Source: Cryptomeria japonica (lineage: Eukaryota; Streptophyta; Pinopsida; Cupressales; Cupressaceae). Taken from it: a DNA stretch of 64,000 nt. How positions within the stretch are numbered: the first letter of the stretch is position 1; each line of letters begins with the position of its first letter. The notes under the pieces were generated by a model. The model was not told the DNA's origin, did no database searches, and saw only the letters and a list, made by a program, of their open reading frames with translations. Below, one piece after another: positions 21,501 to 29,040 of this stretch. Location of the stretch: NCBI RefSeq assembly GCF_030272615.1, contig NC_081406.1:183893770-183957769 (forward strand), read 5' to 3'. A program made the position numbers and the translations under genes.

Positions 21501-23488
21501 GTACAAATATTAAGACCTGCTCCTCCATCTATCAGGACTCGTTTTATTCGGTGTTTATGTATGAAGGCTTCAATATGTAGAGGTGCATTGTGAGGCTGAC
21601 TTATGGAGGCGTCATCGGCTTCTGTAAATGTGAGGGAGTGTGGAACGGATAGGTATCCCACCATGGCTTGAAACTGATCCACGTTTAGATCCGTAGGGAC
21701 AGCAGTATCTCTCAAGGTTTTGTCAAGGACAGCTTTATGTGCAGGAGATATACGTAAGAGCTCAAGAATAGAGATGAGTGCGGGTGTTTTCCCTAATTGC
21801 TCTACAAGATCGTACTCAGGCTTAGTTGACGGAAGATTGGTATTCTTAGAAGAGGTTCCTGGCAATGTGATCTTACCTCGACGAGTTGTAACATGACATT
21901 CAGAGGTAGCTTCGGATGAAGATCCCACACCTTTTAGGACAATTTTAGGTCGCTGAGGAGGATTCTCAGGATTTTTATTTTTGATAGTAATGGTAGAAAT
22001 ATGATTGTCCATTGAGATGTGATTAATAGTGGAATCATAATTGTAAGATGTTCTGGTGTAATTGGCTTGATCATCTGTGACTTTGCCTTTTCCCTTGTCA
22101 TGTTTTGGGAATGGTTCCTTAAACACCTCATGCTCTTGGTTAGATGAATGTCCCTCAATCTCAATATCTCCTCTGTCAATGAGATCTTGTACAATGTTTT
22201 TCAATCGATGGCAATTACTTGTCTTGTGACCCTTGCTCTTATGAAATTCACAATATTCATCATCATTCCACCAATTCGGTTTTACCTTTGGTTCATATGG
22301 AGGAAAATCTGGGACCGTGATCACTTTGTTTGCTACAAGCTTTTTGAATACTGATTCAAGTGGTTCTCCCAATGGAGTGTACTTCCTTCGTGGCCTAGCA
22401 GCCGTTTGATTGTTCACTTGATTGTTGGTAGAATTTGATCCAGAAAAGATGAACTTTGGTCTCACTGTGTTAGCATCAACAACACCATCATTAACTGTGT
22501 TCTTGTTCTTGTTCCAAAACTTTGGTTTGTCTTTTCCCTTAAAGTCCTCTTTGTTTTCTTTGAATAGTTTGATAACTCCTTGTTCAATTAAGACTCTTTC
22601 TGTTGCTAGGCCCTTTTCAATGACATCCTTGAATGTAGACAAACAAGCTTTTCTGAGATCATAACCAATAGCCTTGTTAACATTTTGTGTGAACATTTCC
22701 ACCATTTGTTTTTGCGGGATTTCACAAGAGCATCTGCTAGCTAAGTTTCTCCATCTTTGCAAAAATGACGCAAAGGATTCTCCTTCTTTTTGTTTCGTAT
22801 TGCACAAGGTAGTAACTGAGACATCTGTTTCAATGTTGTAAGAGAAATGTTGAATGAATGCCTCTGCCAAGTCGCCCCATGACTTAATACCAGGAGGTAA
22901 TTGAGAAAACCATTCCATCGCTTGATCTCCTAAGCTCTGTGGGAACAACCTCATTAAGTATGTTTCTTCTGCCGCTACCTCAATGCAAGCTGTGAAGAAT
23001 TGTCTTATGTGTGCCTTGGGATCTCCTCTCCCTCTATATTTGTCAAATTTCGGTGTTGCAAAGTGCAGAGGAAACGGAGGCATTGGAATGCTCTTATCAA
23101 AGGGATAAGGGCATATATCTCTCATAGTATATGTGGGTTTTGATGTGCCCATGTCTTCTACTTTCTTTTGTAGATCTCTAATTTGTTGCTCCAAATTATT
23201 TTTGGGAGGAGATGGATTTCTTGTAGCATATCCCATGTTTGAAACACCCATTTGAGGAGGAGCTTGTTGCATGTATGGATGATACTGATCGTAGACATGT
23301 CCATATGGAGGTCTATATTGTTGCGACATGTATGGAGCACTTGGCATAATTTCTTGTTGAGGAACCCCATATCTGTTTTGTGTGTATAAACCATATTCAA
23401 TGGGCCTTTCATTTTCCATTGTGTTGCCCCCAATTTTGGCATGAGGTCTCCTTGTGTCAAAATTTTGAGGAAGTCCTTGAGTATCCAT
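18581..23488 (-). CDS. gag-pol: Element B gag-pol, main part: gag, zinc finger, protease, G-patch, RT
   Basis: 1635 codons, same frame as the ORFs on either side. Residues about 140-310: retrotransposon gag domain (MEWFSQLPPGIKSWGDL, FASFLQRWRNLA). 413-426: CEFHKSKGHKTSNC finger (C-x2-H-x4-H-x4-C). About 645-760: aspartic protease with Asp654 in VLIDGGAGLN and YNILLGRPWIH. About 891-940: G-patch (GKGFKILQRFGYDGKSPLGL). About 950-1230: acidic spacer. About 1290-1440: reverse transcriptase with MDGFSGY (Asp1371) and YVDD (1433-1436). Then the Ty3-type RNase H up to FASQKL, where a TGA replaces the Arg of the usual LRHYM. The whole would be processed by the encoded protease. The stop most simply reflects CGA to TGA. 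Confidence 0.95.
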   Translation of the reverse strand: MDTQGLPQNFDTRRPHAKIGGNTMENERPIEYGLYTQNRYGVPQQEIMPSAPYMSQQYRPPYGHVYDQYHPYMQQAPPQMGVSNMGYATRNPSPPKNNLEQQIRDLQKKVEDMGTSKPTYTMRDICPYPFDKSIPMPPFPLHFATPKFDKYRGRGDPKAHIRQFFTACIEVAAEETYLMRLFPQSLGDQAMEWFSQLPPGIKSWGDLAEAFIQHFSYNIETDVSVTTLCNTKQKEGESFASFLQRWRNLASRCSCEIPQKQMVEMFTQNVNKAIGYDLRKACLSTFKDVIEKGLATERVLIEQGVIKLFKENKEDFKGKDKPKFWNKNKNTVNDGVVDANTVRPKFIFSGSNSTNNQVNNQTAARPRRKYTPLGEPLESVFKKLVANKVITVPDFPPYEPKVKPNWWNDDEYCEFHKSKGHKTSNCHRLKNIVQDLIDRGDIEIEGHSSNQEHEVFKEPFPKHDKGKGKVTDDQANYTRTSYNYDSTINHISMDNHISTITIKNKNPENPPQRPKIVLKGVGSSSEATSECHVTTRRGKITLPGTSSKNTNLPSTKPEYDLVEQLGKTPALISILELLRISPAHKAVLDKTLRDTAVPTDLNVDQFQAMVGYLSVPHSLTFTEADDASISQPHNAPLHIEAFIHKHRIKRVLIDGGAGLNICTLSTIRQLGYSDKAVNATNQITIKAYDDEERSSKGTVILPLRIGPVTKDVICQVLDLDLTYNILLGRPWIHEMRAVPSTYHQCIKFPHNGVEVTVNGDPNPFIYCNNLRSHTEIIIPSNREATPSSAYIDPESLKPSTSKQGELRAKFQDKGMGEYTLNQTMFLRQVMNSPKEYGRPHPNKQISIMLLKWDPTVFQKWGELEEESLYKMLYKDAEDDTHDQIIIPCENYGKGFKILQRFGYDGKSPLGLRKEGVMEPLQPELTTRRERSKGLGFLNPKIQHKRTKQIWRVKVTEVQQEDNYSTDSNEWEWGSDKSSSDYELNETFREPDEPTEEEEFYKKFRVGQEPTHKDPAQASFQGPRSGSHRMRTPVPEGATSDDNLDSLTIDTDEESAIDDLDDYLDIPEYNHIFTISLADSKNTKDLPLVHPQLIDWDQDGPPQIDTFQNDEAIVDYLGIRDDLPLGDHKAGYAIELNNMAYFGEGVGPSSRKNVKIKTKQGSYGENHTVALSDSKKVKRKDVSEGENLSEAPEDGRLDILPASYEEKSSMLVEETIKTNIGTAEVPHNIFLAQSLTEAEKARFISFFKERQVNFAWSYADMPGLDPDLVMHHLTVKPGAKPVKQKLRKMHPQVALLVKAELEKLLDVGFIRPIDYPEWISNLVPVSKPDRSIRICTDFRDINKACPKDDFPLPNIDLIVDLTAGHEMLSLMDGFSGYNQIRIAPEDQHKTSFTCPWGTFCWNVMPFGLKNAGATYQRAMTTIFHDLMHVKVEDYVDDLLVKSIDRNTHLDILSVAFDRLEKYKVRLNPKKCVFGVTSGKLLGFIVSKRGIEADPAKVKAILDMPPPKNISQLRSLQGRLQSIRRFIAQLADKCNPFQHLLHKNIKFKWDENCQQAFQALKDYLLNPPVLMPPIPNQPLLLYISATPTALGALLAQQIPDGKEKAVYYISHTLVGYELNYTPIERACLAVVFASQKL

Positions 23489-23491
23489 TTG

Positions 23492-24049
23492 TCATGGTTG
23501 ACCCATATCTTGAGCATGTGTTTGAACATAAGGCCTCCATGATGGTCTTTGAGTGTAAGTATCGTGCATTTGAGCTTGTGTATGTGGGATTGCTGGTTTC
23601 TGAAGCAAAACTGATGGTGACTCCGGCATCATATTATTTGGTCCTCCACTATTTGGTTGAGTTTGTTGTGAAGGTCTACTTTCCATAAGTTGAGATAAGT
23701 CAAAATCATGTGGTATCTTAGCTCCACTTTGTGCCATCATGTTTAGAAAGTATTGACGATCTCTCCTCATTATCTCTTCAACCAATCTATTGAATTGAGG
23801 ATCCATTATAGATTCTTGTATGTCTGCTGATAGTATTGAAGAATTGTCCACATTATCATTGTGTGTAGCGTTGTGTATAGCGTTTGCGCTTTCCATATTT
23901 GGATTGTGTCTATAAACATTCATGTCTGGTAATGTAGTGTGCTCAGGATTGTAGAAGACATCATTGTCATACTCATAAGAACTCATGTTTACGGGTCCTT
24001 GAGCTTCTTTAGCTTTTCTTCTAGATTTTTGAAGACGGGTTTCAACCAT
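23492..24049 (-). CDS. gag: Element B gag, N-terminal segment
   Basis: 185 codons starting MVETRLQKSRRKAKE, a basic N-terminus like that of element C (MVLTRSQKV). The body is Asn/Gln/Met/Pro-rich with no recognised fold. It ends at a single TGA (context CCA TGA CAA ATG) and the next frame continues without shift, so this is the start of one gag-pol polyprotein of about 2490 codons. The TGA may be decayed CGA; programmed read-through is possible but unsupported. Translation could also begin at the ATG two codons later, which would keep the gag domain proper. Confidence 0.85.
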   Translation of the reverse strand: MVETRLQKSRRKAKEAQGPVNMSSYEYDNDVFYNPEHTTLPDMNVYRHNPNMESANAIHNATHNDNVDNSSILSADIQESIMDPQFNRLVEEIMRRDRQYFLNMMAQSGAKIPHDFDLSQLMESRPSQQTQPNSGGPNNMMPESPSVLLQKPAIPHTQAQMHDTYTQRPSWRPYVQTHAQDMGQP

Positions 24050-24542
24050 GAACTAGGTGTTAGACCAATATGTGAGAGACTAGATGAAAAATGAAAAGAG
24101 TATGGAAGACCAAGAGTTGTATGGAGTGTAAATGAATCTTGAGGTGTACTTGCAATGTCCAAAGTGTAAGACCAAGTATGTAAGTAGTAGAGTAGGTGTG
24201 ACTTCCAAAGAGAGGATAGTTTCTCTTAATGAGGTAAGCTGACCTTGACTCTAAGTAAGACCAAATGAGACCCAAAGGTAAGAAACCTTGATGAGGGATC
24301 ACTTAGCAAAGTGTTGTAGTATGTAGTGTGTTGACAAAGTATAGTGAGGACAAGCAAGTGACCTTTTTGACTCAAGTTTAGACAAGCATGACTGTAAAAT
24401 GAGGTATGAAGCAATGATGGACTGTGTAAGACCTTAGAATAGGCTGAATGCTAGATGAACCTGAAGAGATAACCTAGGAAGCTCAAGTGTGCCGAAACTG
24501 ATTTCTTTGTTTGCTTGACTGTTAAACTTTTTTCAAATCCTG

Positions 24543-24830
24543 ACACAGACGCCTCTGTATACTTCACAGACGCGGTTTTAAGACACAGACGCTATTCTGT
24601 TTGACACAAACGTGATTCTGAGATTTCCTGTTGATGTTTGCTAAGACTGACAGATTTTTGCAATTGTGGACACAGACGCGCCTGTATACTTCACAGACGC
24701 TATTTCCAGACACAGACGTGTCTCTGTTCGACACAGACGCTGATAAAAACACAGACGCTATTCTGTACTTCACAGACGCGTTTATCAGACACAGACGCGG
24801 TTTTAACAGACACAGACGCGTTTTTGTAAT
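24543..24830 (-). repeat. CGCGTCTGTGT array 2 in the gag-pol leader
   Basis: About 12 units, on the plus strand CACAGACGC followed by a variable tail (GCGTTT, TATTCTG, CGGTTTT), spaced 15-35 bp. In the direction of gag-pol the unit reads as in the PMD intron, GCGTCTGTG. Confidence 0.85.
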
Positions 24831-26035
24831 CTTAGTGCAATCTTTCCTATCTGTGAATTTGTTTTGCTGTGACCAAATCTGATTTTTCGACTGTTTTTCG
24901 TGACAAGAGGACACAGTGTTGATGACCCAATGTTTGCAGACTGTTTAGACTCCAAAAAGTGTGTTGTTTGATGTAAAAAGTTTTTGCATACACTTGAAGA
25001 CACAAAAGACACAATGTTTTGCTGTTTTGTCTTGATTGTTTGAGTGTTTATCATAAGTCAAGCACAATTCTTATGGCTGGCCAGGACAATAATTGTTGAT
25101 CCCACATGGGGTTTTACCCCCGAGGCTACGCTATTCAGAGCGGATACTTAGATGCTTGACCTCACTGGCTCCACCCTCGGCACTCACTTCTCGGGTCAGC
25201 CAAGCATCAGTCCCCATGAAAACTCCCCATGGCGAACTTTGTATCTCTACTAAGAACCGTATGTGTGTGGGCCGCTACCAGAGGTCCGACCTCCTGCCTC
25301 AACAACTAGAAGGATTTGGGCATCTAAAACAATGAGGTGCTAGTAAGGGCATCCGCTCGTGTGGCCATACATGCGGCACTTTCAGCTCTGTAAATACAGA
25401 AGGCTCCCAGCCGGTAGGGGTTACGCCCTACAAATGATCAAATAAATTTGATCAAACGGGTTTATGGGGAGACATAGTGTCGGTATGAACTAATCAGCAC
25501 ACGTTATTCATAGTTTTCACCATGAATACATTTGATTATAGTGGCTTGGAAGAAGATGGCTTTTCTTTTGCTACCACTTGGGTCGTTCTCTTCTCACTAG
25601 TAGTCCTAATGACCACACGGGAAGACAGGCCCTCTAAAGAATAAACACAAAGAGCCTATTGCTCAAGACACAAAAGACAATGGTTCAATTTTAGTGCACC
25701 AATTGAAGTGTTTGCTAAGCTATGAAGACAAGGCACACAAATAAAATTACAAAACCCTAGCTAAGGCCCTGCAACAAAATTGTTAGTAGTTTGGGTTGTT
25801 TCAAATGATAACCCCTTCCTGCAAGCACACAAGTTAGGTAAATTTTAAGAAAACCCAAAAAGACTTTGTGAAAAGGGGCCTTCAACAAAAACGTATTTGT
25901 CTCCAAAGCAAGCTGCACAAACCAGGTTAGCTAGATCTGCAAAGGTTAGCCAAAAATAAGCCAGATCTGAAAACCCTAAGTACAAAATCCGAAAACCCGA
26001 ATCAAAAAAAACTTAAAAAAATTTGCACAACAGAA

Positions 26036-26300
26036 TGCACAGACGCTGTTATACCAGACACAGACGCGTCTGTCCTACACAGACGCGGCTCTGTGATTCG
26101 CAGACGTGATTTCAGAACACAGACGCCTTTTTATTCTGCAAACGCGATCAGAGGGTTCACAGACGCGATTCGGGATCACAGACGCGACTTTCGGAAACCT
26201 GCAAAAATAGAAAATGACAGAAACACAGACGCGATAAAAGATGTCACAGACGCCTCTGAAATACAAAAACGCGATCCGAACACTCGCAGACGCGAAAAAA
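26036..26300 (-). repeat. CGCGTCTGTGT array 1 in the gag-pol leader
   Basis: About 12 units (plus-strand CACAGACGCG and variants CGCAGACGTG, CAAACGCG) within 265 bp, about 80 bp downstream of the PBS in the gag-pol direction. Confidence 0.85.
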
Positions 26301-26381
26301 CCTAAAATGTCGTCGAAATCGTCCGATCTGCAACTTCAAAAATGCAAAATCTGCAACAAAATGTTAAATGCAAAGGGACAA

Positions 26382-26401
26382 GAGTCCCACCGGGCGTGCC
26401 A
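26382..26401 (-). other. Primer binding site of element B
   Basis: On the minus strand TGGCACGCCCGGTGGGACTC, three bases after the 5' LTR end. Begins TGG as expected for pairing with a tRNA 3' CCA. Nearly the same sequence follows the 5' LTR of element C (29021) and the gag-only element (48452). The tRNA species was not identified. Confidence 0.85.
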
Positions 26402-26404
26402 AAA

Positions 26405-27188
26405 TGTATATGGTGAAAATGGATAGCAATAAACAACAATATTGAAAGACTAAAATGGATTCAACCACCAAACCCTAGCCTAACAATGAACAAAGATCCA
26501 CCATAACATATGAAGATAACCTAAGACAATGCAAAATAACTCAAAAAATCACAAAGATTATACCATCACATGTCCACTAGGGTTTTGATCTCCATTCTTC
26601 CTATCTCCATTGATCTTGTTTGATATGCTTGCTCTTAGATTTTTGTATGCACAAGAGCTCAACAAAGAACGGAATGTGGTTGCAAGTAGGATCGTAGTGT
26701 AGCCAAGTCCTCCAAAATTAGTCATTAGTCATTAGGGTTTGATAATGAAGAAAGCATCTCCTTAAATAGAAGACACAATAGAAAATGGAGGGTTAAGATT
26801 GAGAGGTGTAAAAAGAGAGGTCGGCTAGGATTAGAGGGTAGGTATAAGAAATACCAAAATAATGAAAGGGGTAGGTAGTGTAGGAAATAAGAGATGAATG
26901 ACATGTGTCATGTGTAGAAAAGGTTAATGAATTAATTAAATAAATAAAGATTTATTTAATTAATAGAAGAAGTAGGGCAATTAAATAAATAAAATATTTA
27001 TTTAATTTAGGAAAGGGATAATTTTAAATAAATAAATGTATTTATTTAAATGAGAAATAAGGCTAGAAGAGGATAAATGAATTAATTAAATAAATAAAGA
27101 TTTATTTAATTAATAGAAGAATTAAGCTAAAGTAATTAAATAAATAAAATATTTATTTAATTAGACATGACAATTTTAGGTGTCTACA
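26405..27188 (-). repeat. 5' LTR of element B
   Basis: 784 bp, apparently identical to 10855-11638. On the minus strand a CTATTTAAGG TATA-like box (complement near 26760-26768) is the probable core promoter for gag-pol. Confidence 0.95.
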
Positions 27189-27193
27189 GATTC
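27189..27193. repeat. Target-site duplication GATTC (right)
   Basis: Pairs with GATTC at 10850-10854. Removing element B rejoins the old minus-strand element. Confidence 0.95.
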
Positions 27194-27520
27194 ATCTTTG
27201 GCAAAATGATGGTTTAAAAGGTGAAGGGATAGGATAAAAGAAATGACCAATAGCTTCCTCAAGTTCTTCTCTACTATATAATTCTTCAAAAGGATAGTCA
27301 TTATAAGAAAATGGATTGTCAAAGACACGATAGTCTTGCAAAGAGTAGTTTGACATTTTGAAAAGAAATGCTAACTATTGAAATGAAATGATCTAAAGCA
27401 TGCAAACACACAAAATGCATAAACAATATTTTTTTGTATTTTTATGTTAAAGAAAGCTTTGAAATTAAAGTATCTAAATCTGAAAATTAGATCTAAAACT
27501 CACAATTAGAAATATAAAAG
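27194..27520 (-). pseudogene. 5' portion of the old element split by element B
   Basis: On the minus strand a frame starting MSNYSLQDYRVFDNPFSYND at about 27354 runs toward the insertion point and resembles MSNPFSSDD on the other side (10843), consistent with a locally duplicated gag start. The remainder to 27520 is AT-rich and featureless. Confidence 0.4.
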
Positions 27521-27763
27521 TGTAAGAATAGTACACCTTTATTAGCGTGTCCAATTTCACACTTTTCTAGCACCTATTTTAGTCTTTCCCTTTCCTCTAT
27601 GCATTATAGGACCTTTATTGATTTAAATTAATAATTAAATCAATATTATGGGTCTTATTCCATTTTATTACATCATAATACTCTTATTTGGGCTCTTAAT
27701 TCTAGTTGTGCTCTTTACTTTTTTTATCCTAATTGACTTCTTAATCTTACCCTAATTTCAACT
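27521..27763 (+). repeat. LTR fragment, plus orientation, interrupted by element C
   Basis: Begins TGTAAGAATAGTACACC and matches the reverse complement of about 6400-6622. It is cut off at 27763 where element C begins; the next bases in the sister copy (CTCAAAGCATATTTC) are missing here, so the rest probably lies beyond 64000. Its last five bases, CAACT, are the presumed left target-site copy for element C. Confidence 0.65.
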
Positions 27764-29017
27764 TGTAGACGTTTAAAATTAATTAAATTAAGTTTTAAAT
27801 TAATTTAGCCATTCTACATAATTAATTTATTTAATTATGTCATTCGTATTCCTCTAAAGATTAATTAAATTAATTCTAATGGATTTTATCACTATAGTCC
27901 AATAATTAATTTGTCAATAAATTAATTATTGGACTATTCTTCTAAAATCCTTTAAATCATTAATTCTTCTAAATCCCTCTTAGTTAATTAATTCTAATTA
28001 ATTAAATTAAGTCACGTGATTCATACAAATCACTTATTCTAATCTTCACTTAGTCTAATTAATTATTCTAGAAGCATGATTAACATTATCCCTAAATTTT
28101 ATATTCTTCCACTCATTCTCTCTCCTCTTGTCAAATCCTCCTAACTTATCCACATGCCCTCTAATCTCTCACTAACTCACCTAATCTCCTTCCTTAATTA
28201 TTTGCACAATCCTAATCACCATGATGAGGGACAAGTCAACCATTTGACATAAATGGTTTGTCCCCTCCATCTTCCAAAACCTTAAATGTACCTACTTTGG
28301 TCATGTCAAAGGATTTCAAATCCTCTACACGTTCCCATGCCCTCTCTTTCCAAGGAATTTTTAATTCCTTTTCTCTTTTCTTCTTCCCATGCAATCTTCT
28401 ATTTTGGATATTTTAATTCCCTTGTACCTTCCCAAGGAATTCTTAATTCCTTTTATTCTTCCAATGTGTCTAGGGTTCTCTTCCCCATGCACCTAGAGGA
28501 GTGTGGAGACAAGAAATGTCTTTATGACAAATGTCTTGGTCTCCACACAATTTCCTCTCAATCCTTCCCATCACTTTCATTCAATCTCCACCCTCCATTT
28601 CCAATTGATCTTGGCCATCTATTTTGGCCCTCTCAAATCTATAAATTGGGGTCTCCTCCCCTCATCTTATATCTCATTTTCATGTAATCTTATGCTACTA
28701 CTTTGAGCCTAGGATATCTCTCATAGCTTCAACACTATAGTTAAATTCATCCACACTTAGTCATTTCCATACATTTTCCATCCATCTTGCCATACAATCT
28801 TGTTGTGTGTAGTGAAGAGCATTCCACACCTATATCTAGGAACCAACCCAATCAAACAAAGGAGGGGCACATCCTTGGCTTCATCGAAGGTTCAATCCGA
28901 GGAGCAAGAGAAGACTAAGTGAAGGTATAATGGTATCTCTTATGTTTATTCAAATGTTTTATGCATGTTTTGATTGAAATTAACCATTCACCCTCACACT
29001 CATTTTCCCTTGGTTCA
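27764..29017 (+). repeat. 5' LTR of element C
   Basis: 1254 bp, starts TGTAGACG and ends GGTTCA, followed by TTT and the PBS, mirroring element B (ATATACA, TTT, PBS). Direct repeat of 55720-56939. Contains a TATA box TATAAAT at 28640-28646 and several ATTAATTAAATTA blocks. Confidence 0.8.
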
Positions 29018-29020
29018 TTT

Positions 29021-29040
29021 TGGCACGCCCAGTGGGACCC
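29021..29040 (+). other. Primer binding site of element C
   Basis: TGGCACGCCCAGTGGGACCC, differing from the element B PBS at two positions. Confidence 0.8.

Larger units (their letters stand above)
24050..26381 (-). other. Long 5' leader of element B gag-pol
   Basis: 2.3 kb between the PBS and the gag start, without long frames. It holds two arrays of the CGCGTCTGTGT unit (described separately) and, between them, a GC-richer conserved block at about 25090-25650 whose phrases recur in the element C leader: AGAGGGCCTGTC, GAC/TGACCCAAGNGGTA and GAGAAGTGAGTG followed by GGAGCCAGTG. AAGTGAGTG could act as a splice donor. Leaders of this size in Tat elements can contain introns; none is proven here. 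Confidence 0.65.
10855..27188 (-). mobile_element. Tat-lineage Ty3/gypsy element B, complete, with antisense PMD gene
   Basis: A 16.3-kb complete LTR retrotransposon. The two 784-bp LTRs look identical on reading, and the TSD GATTC is perfect, so insertion is recent. In its own (minus) direction: 5' LTR, three bases, PBS, a 2.4-kb leader with motif arrays, gag-pol (24049-16571) interrupted by two TGA codons, an A-rich tract, a 1.7-kb spacer, then a gene on the opposite strand (11983-14824) for a PMD protein, PPT, 3' LTR. Dual RNase H domains place it in the Tat lineage; members such as Grande are known to carry extra antisense ORFs between pol and the 3' LTR, and PMD sequences are known within plant transposons. 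Confidence 0.95.

Noticed and set aside
16571-24049. Endogenous pararetrovirus (caulimovirid) as source of the RT
   Set aside because: Integrase with HHCC and DDE motifs, LTRs, PBS, PPT and a TSD are all present and no movement protein is seen, so it is an LTR retrotransposon.
25093-25335. Short plus-strand frame in the element B leader as a gene
   Set aside because: It is antisense to the leader and falls in the conserved non-coding block; no start context or domain.
28286-28706. Two overlapping plus-strand frames, repeated at 56110-56658
   Set aside because: They lie wholly inside the two LTRs of element C and owe their pairing to the direct repeat; no domain is visible.
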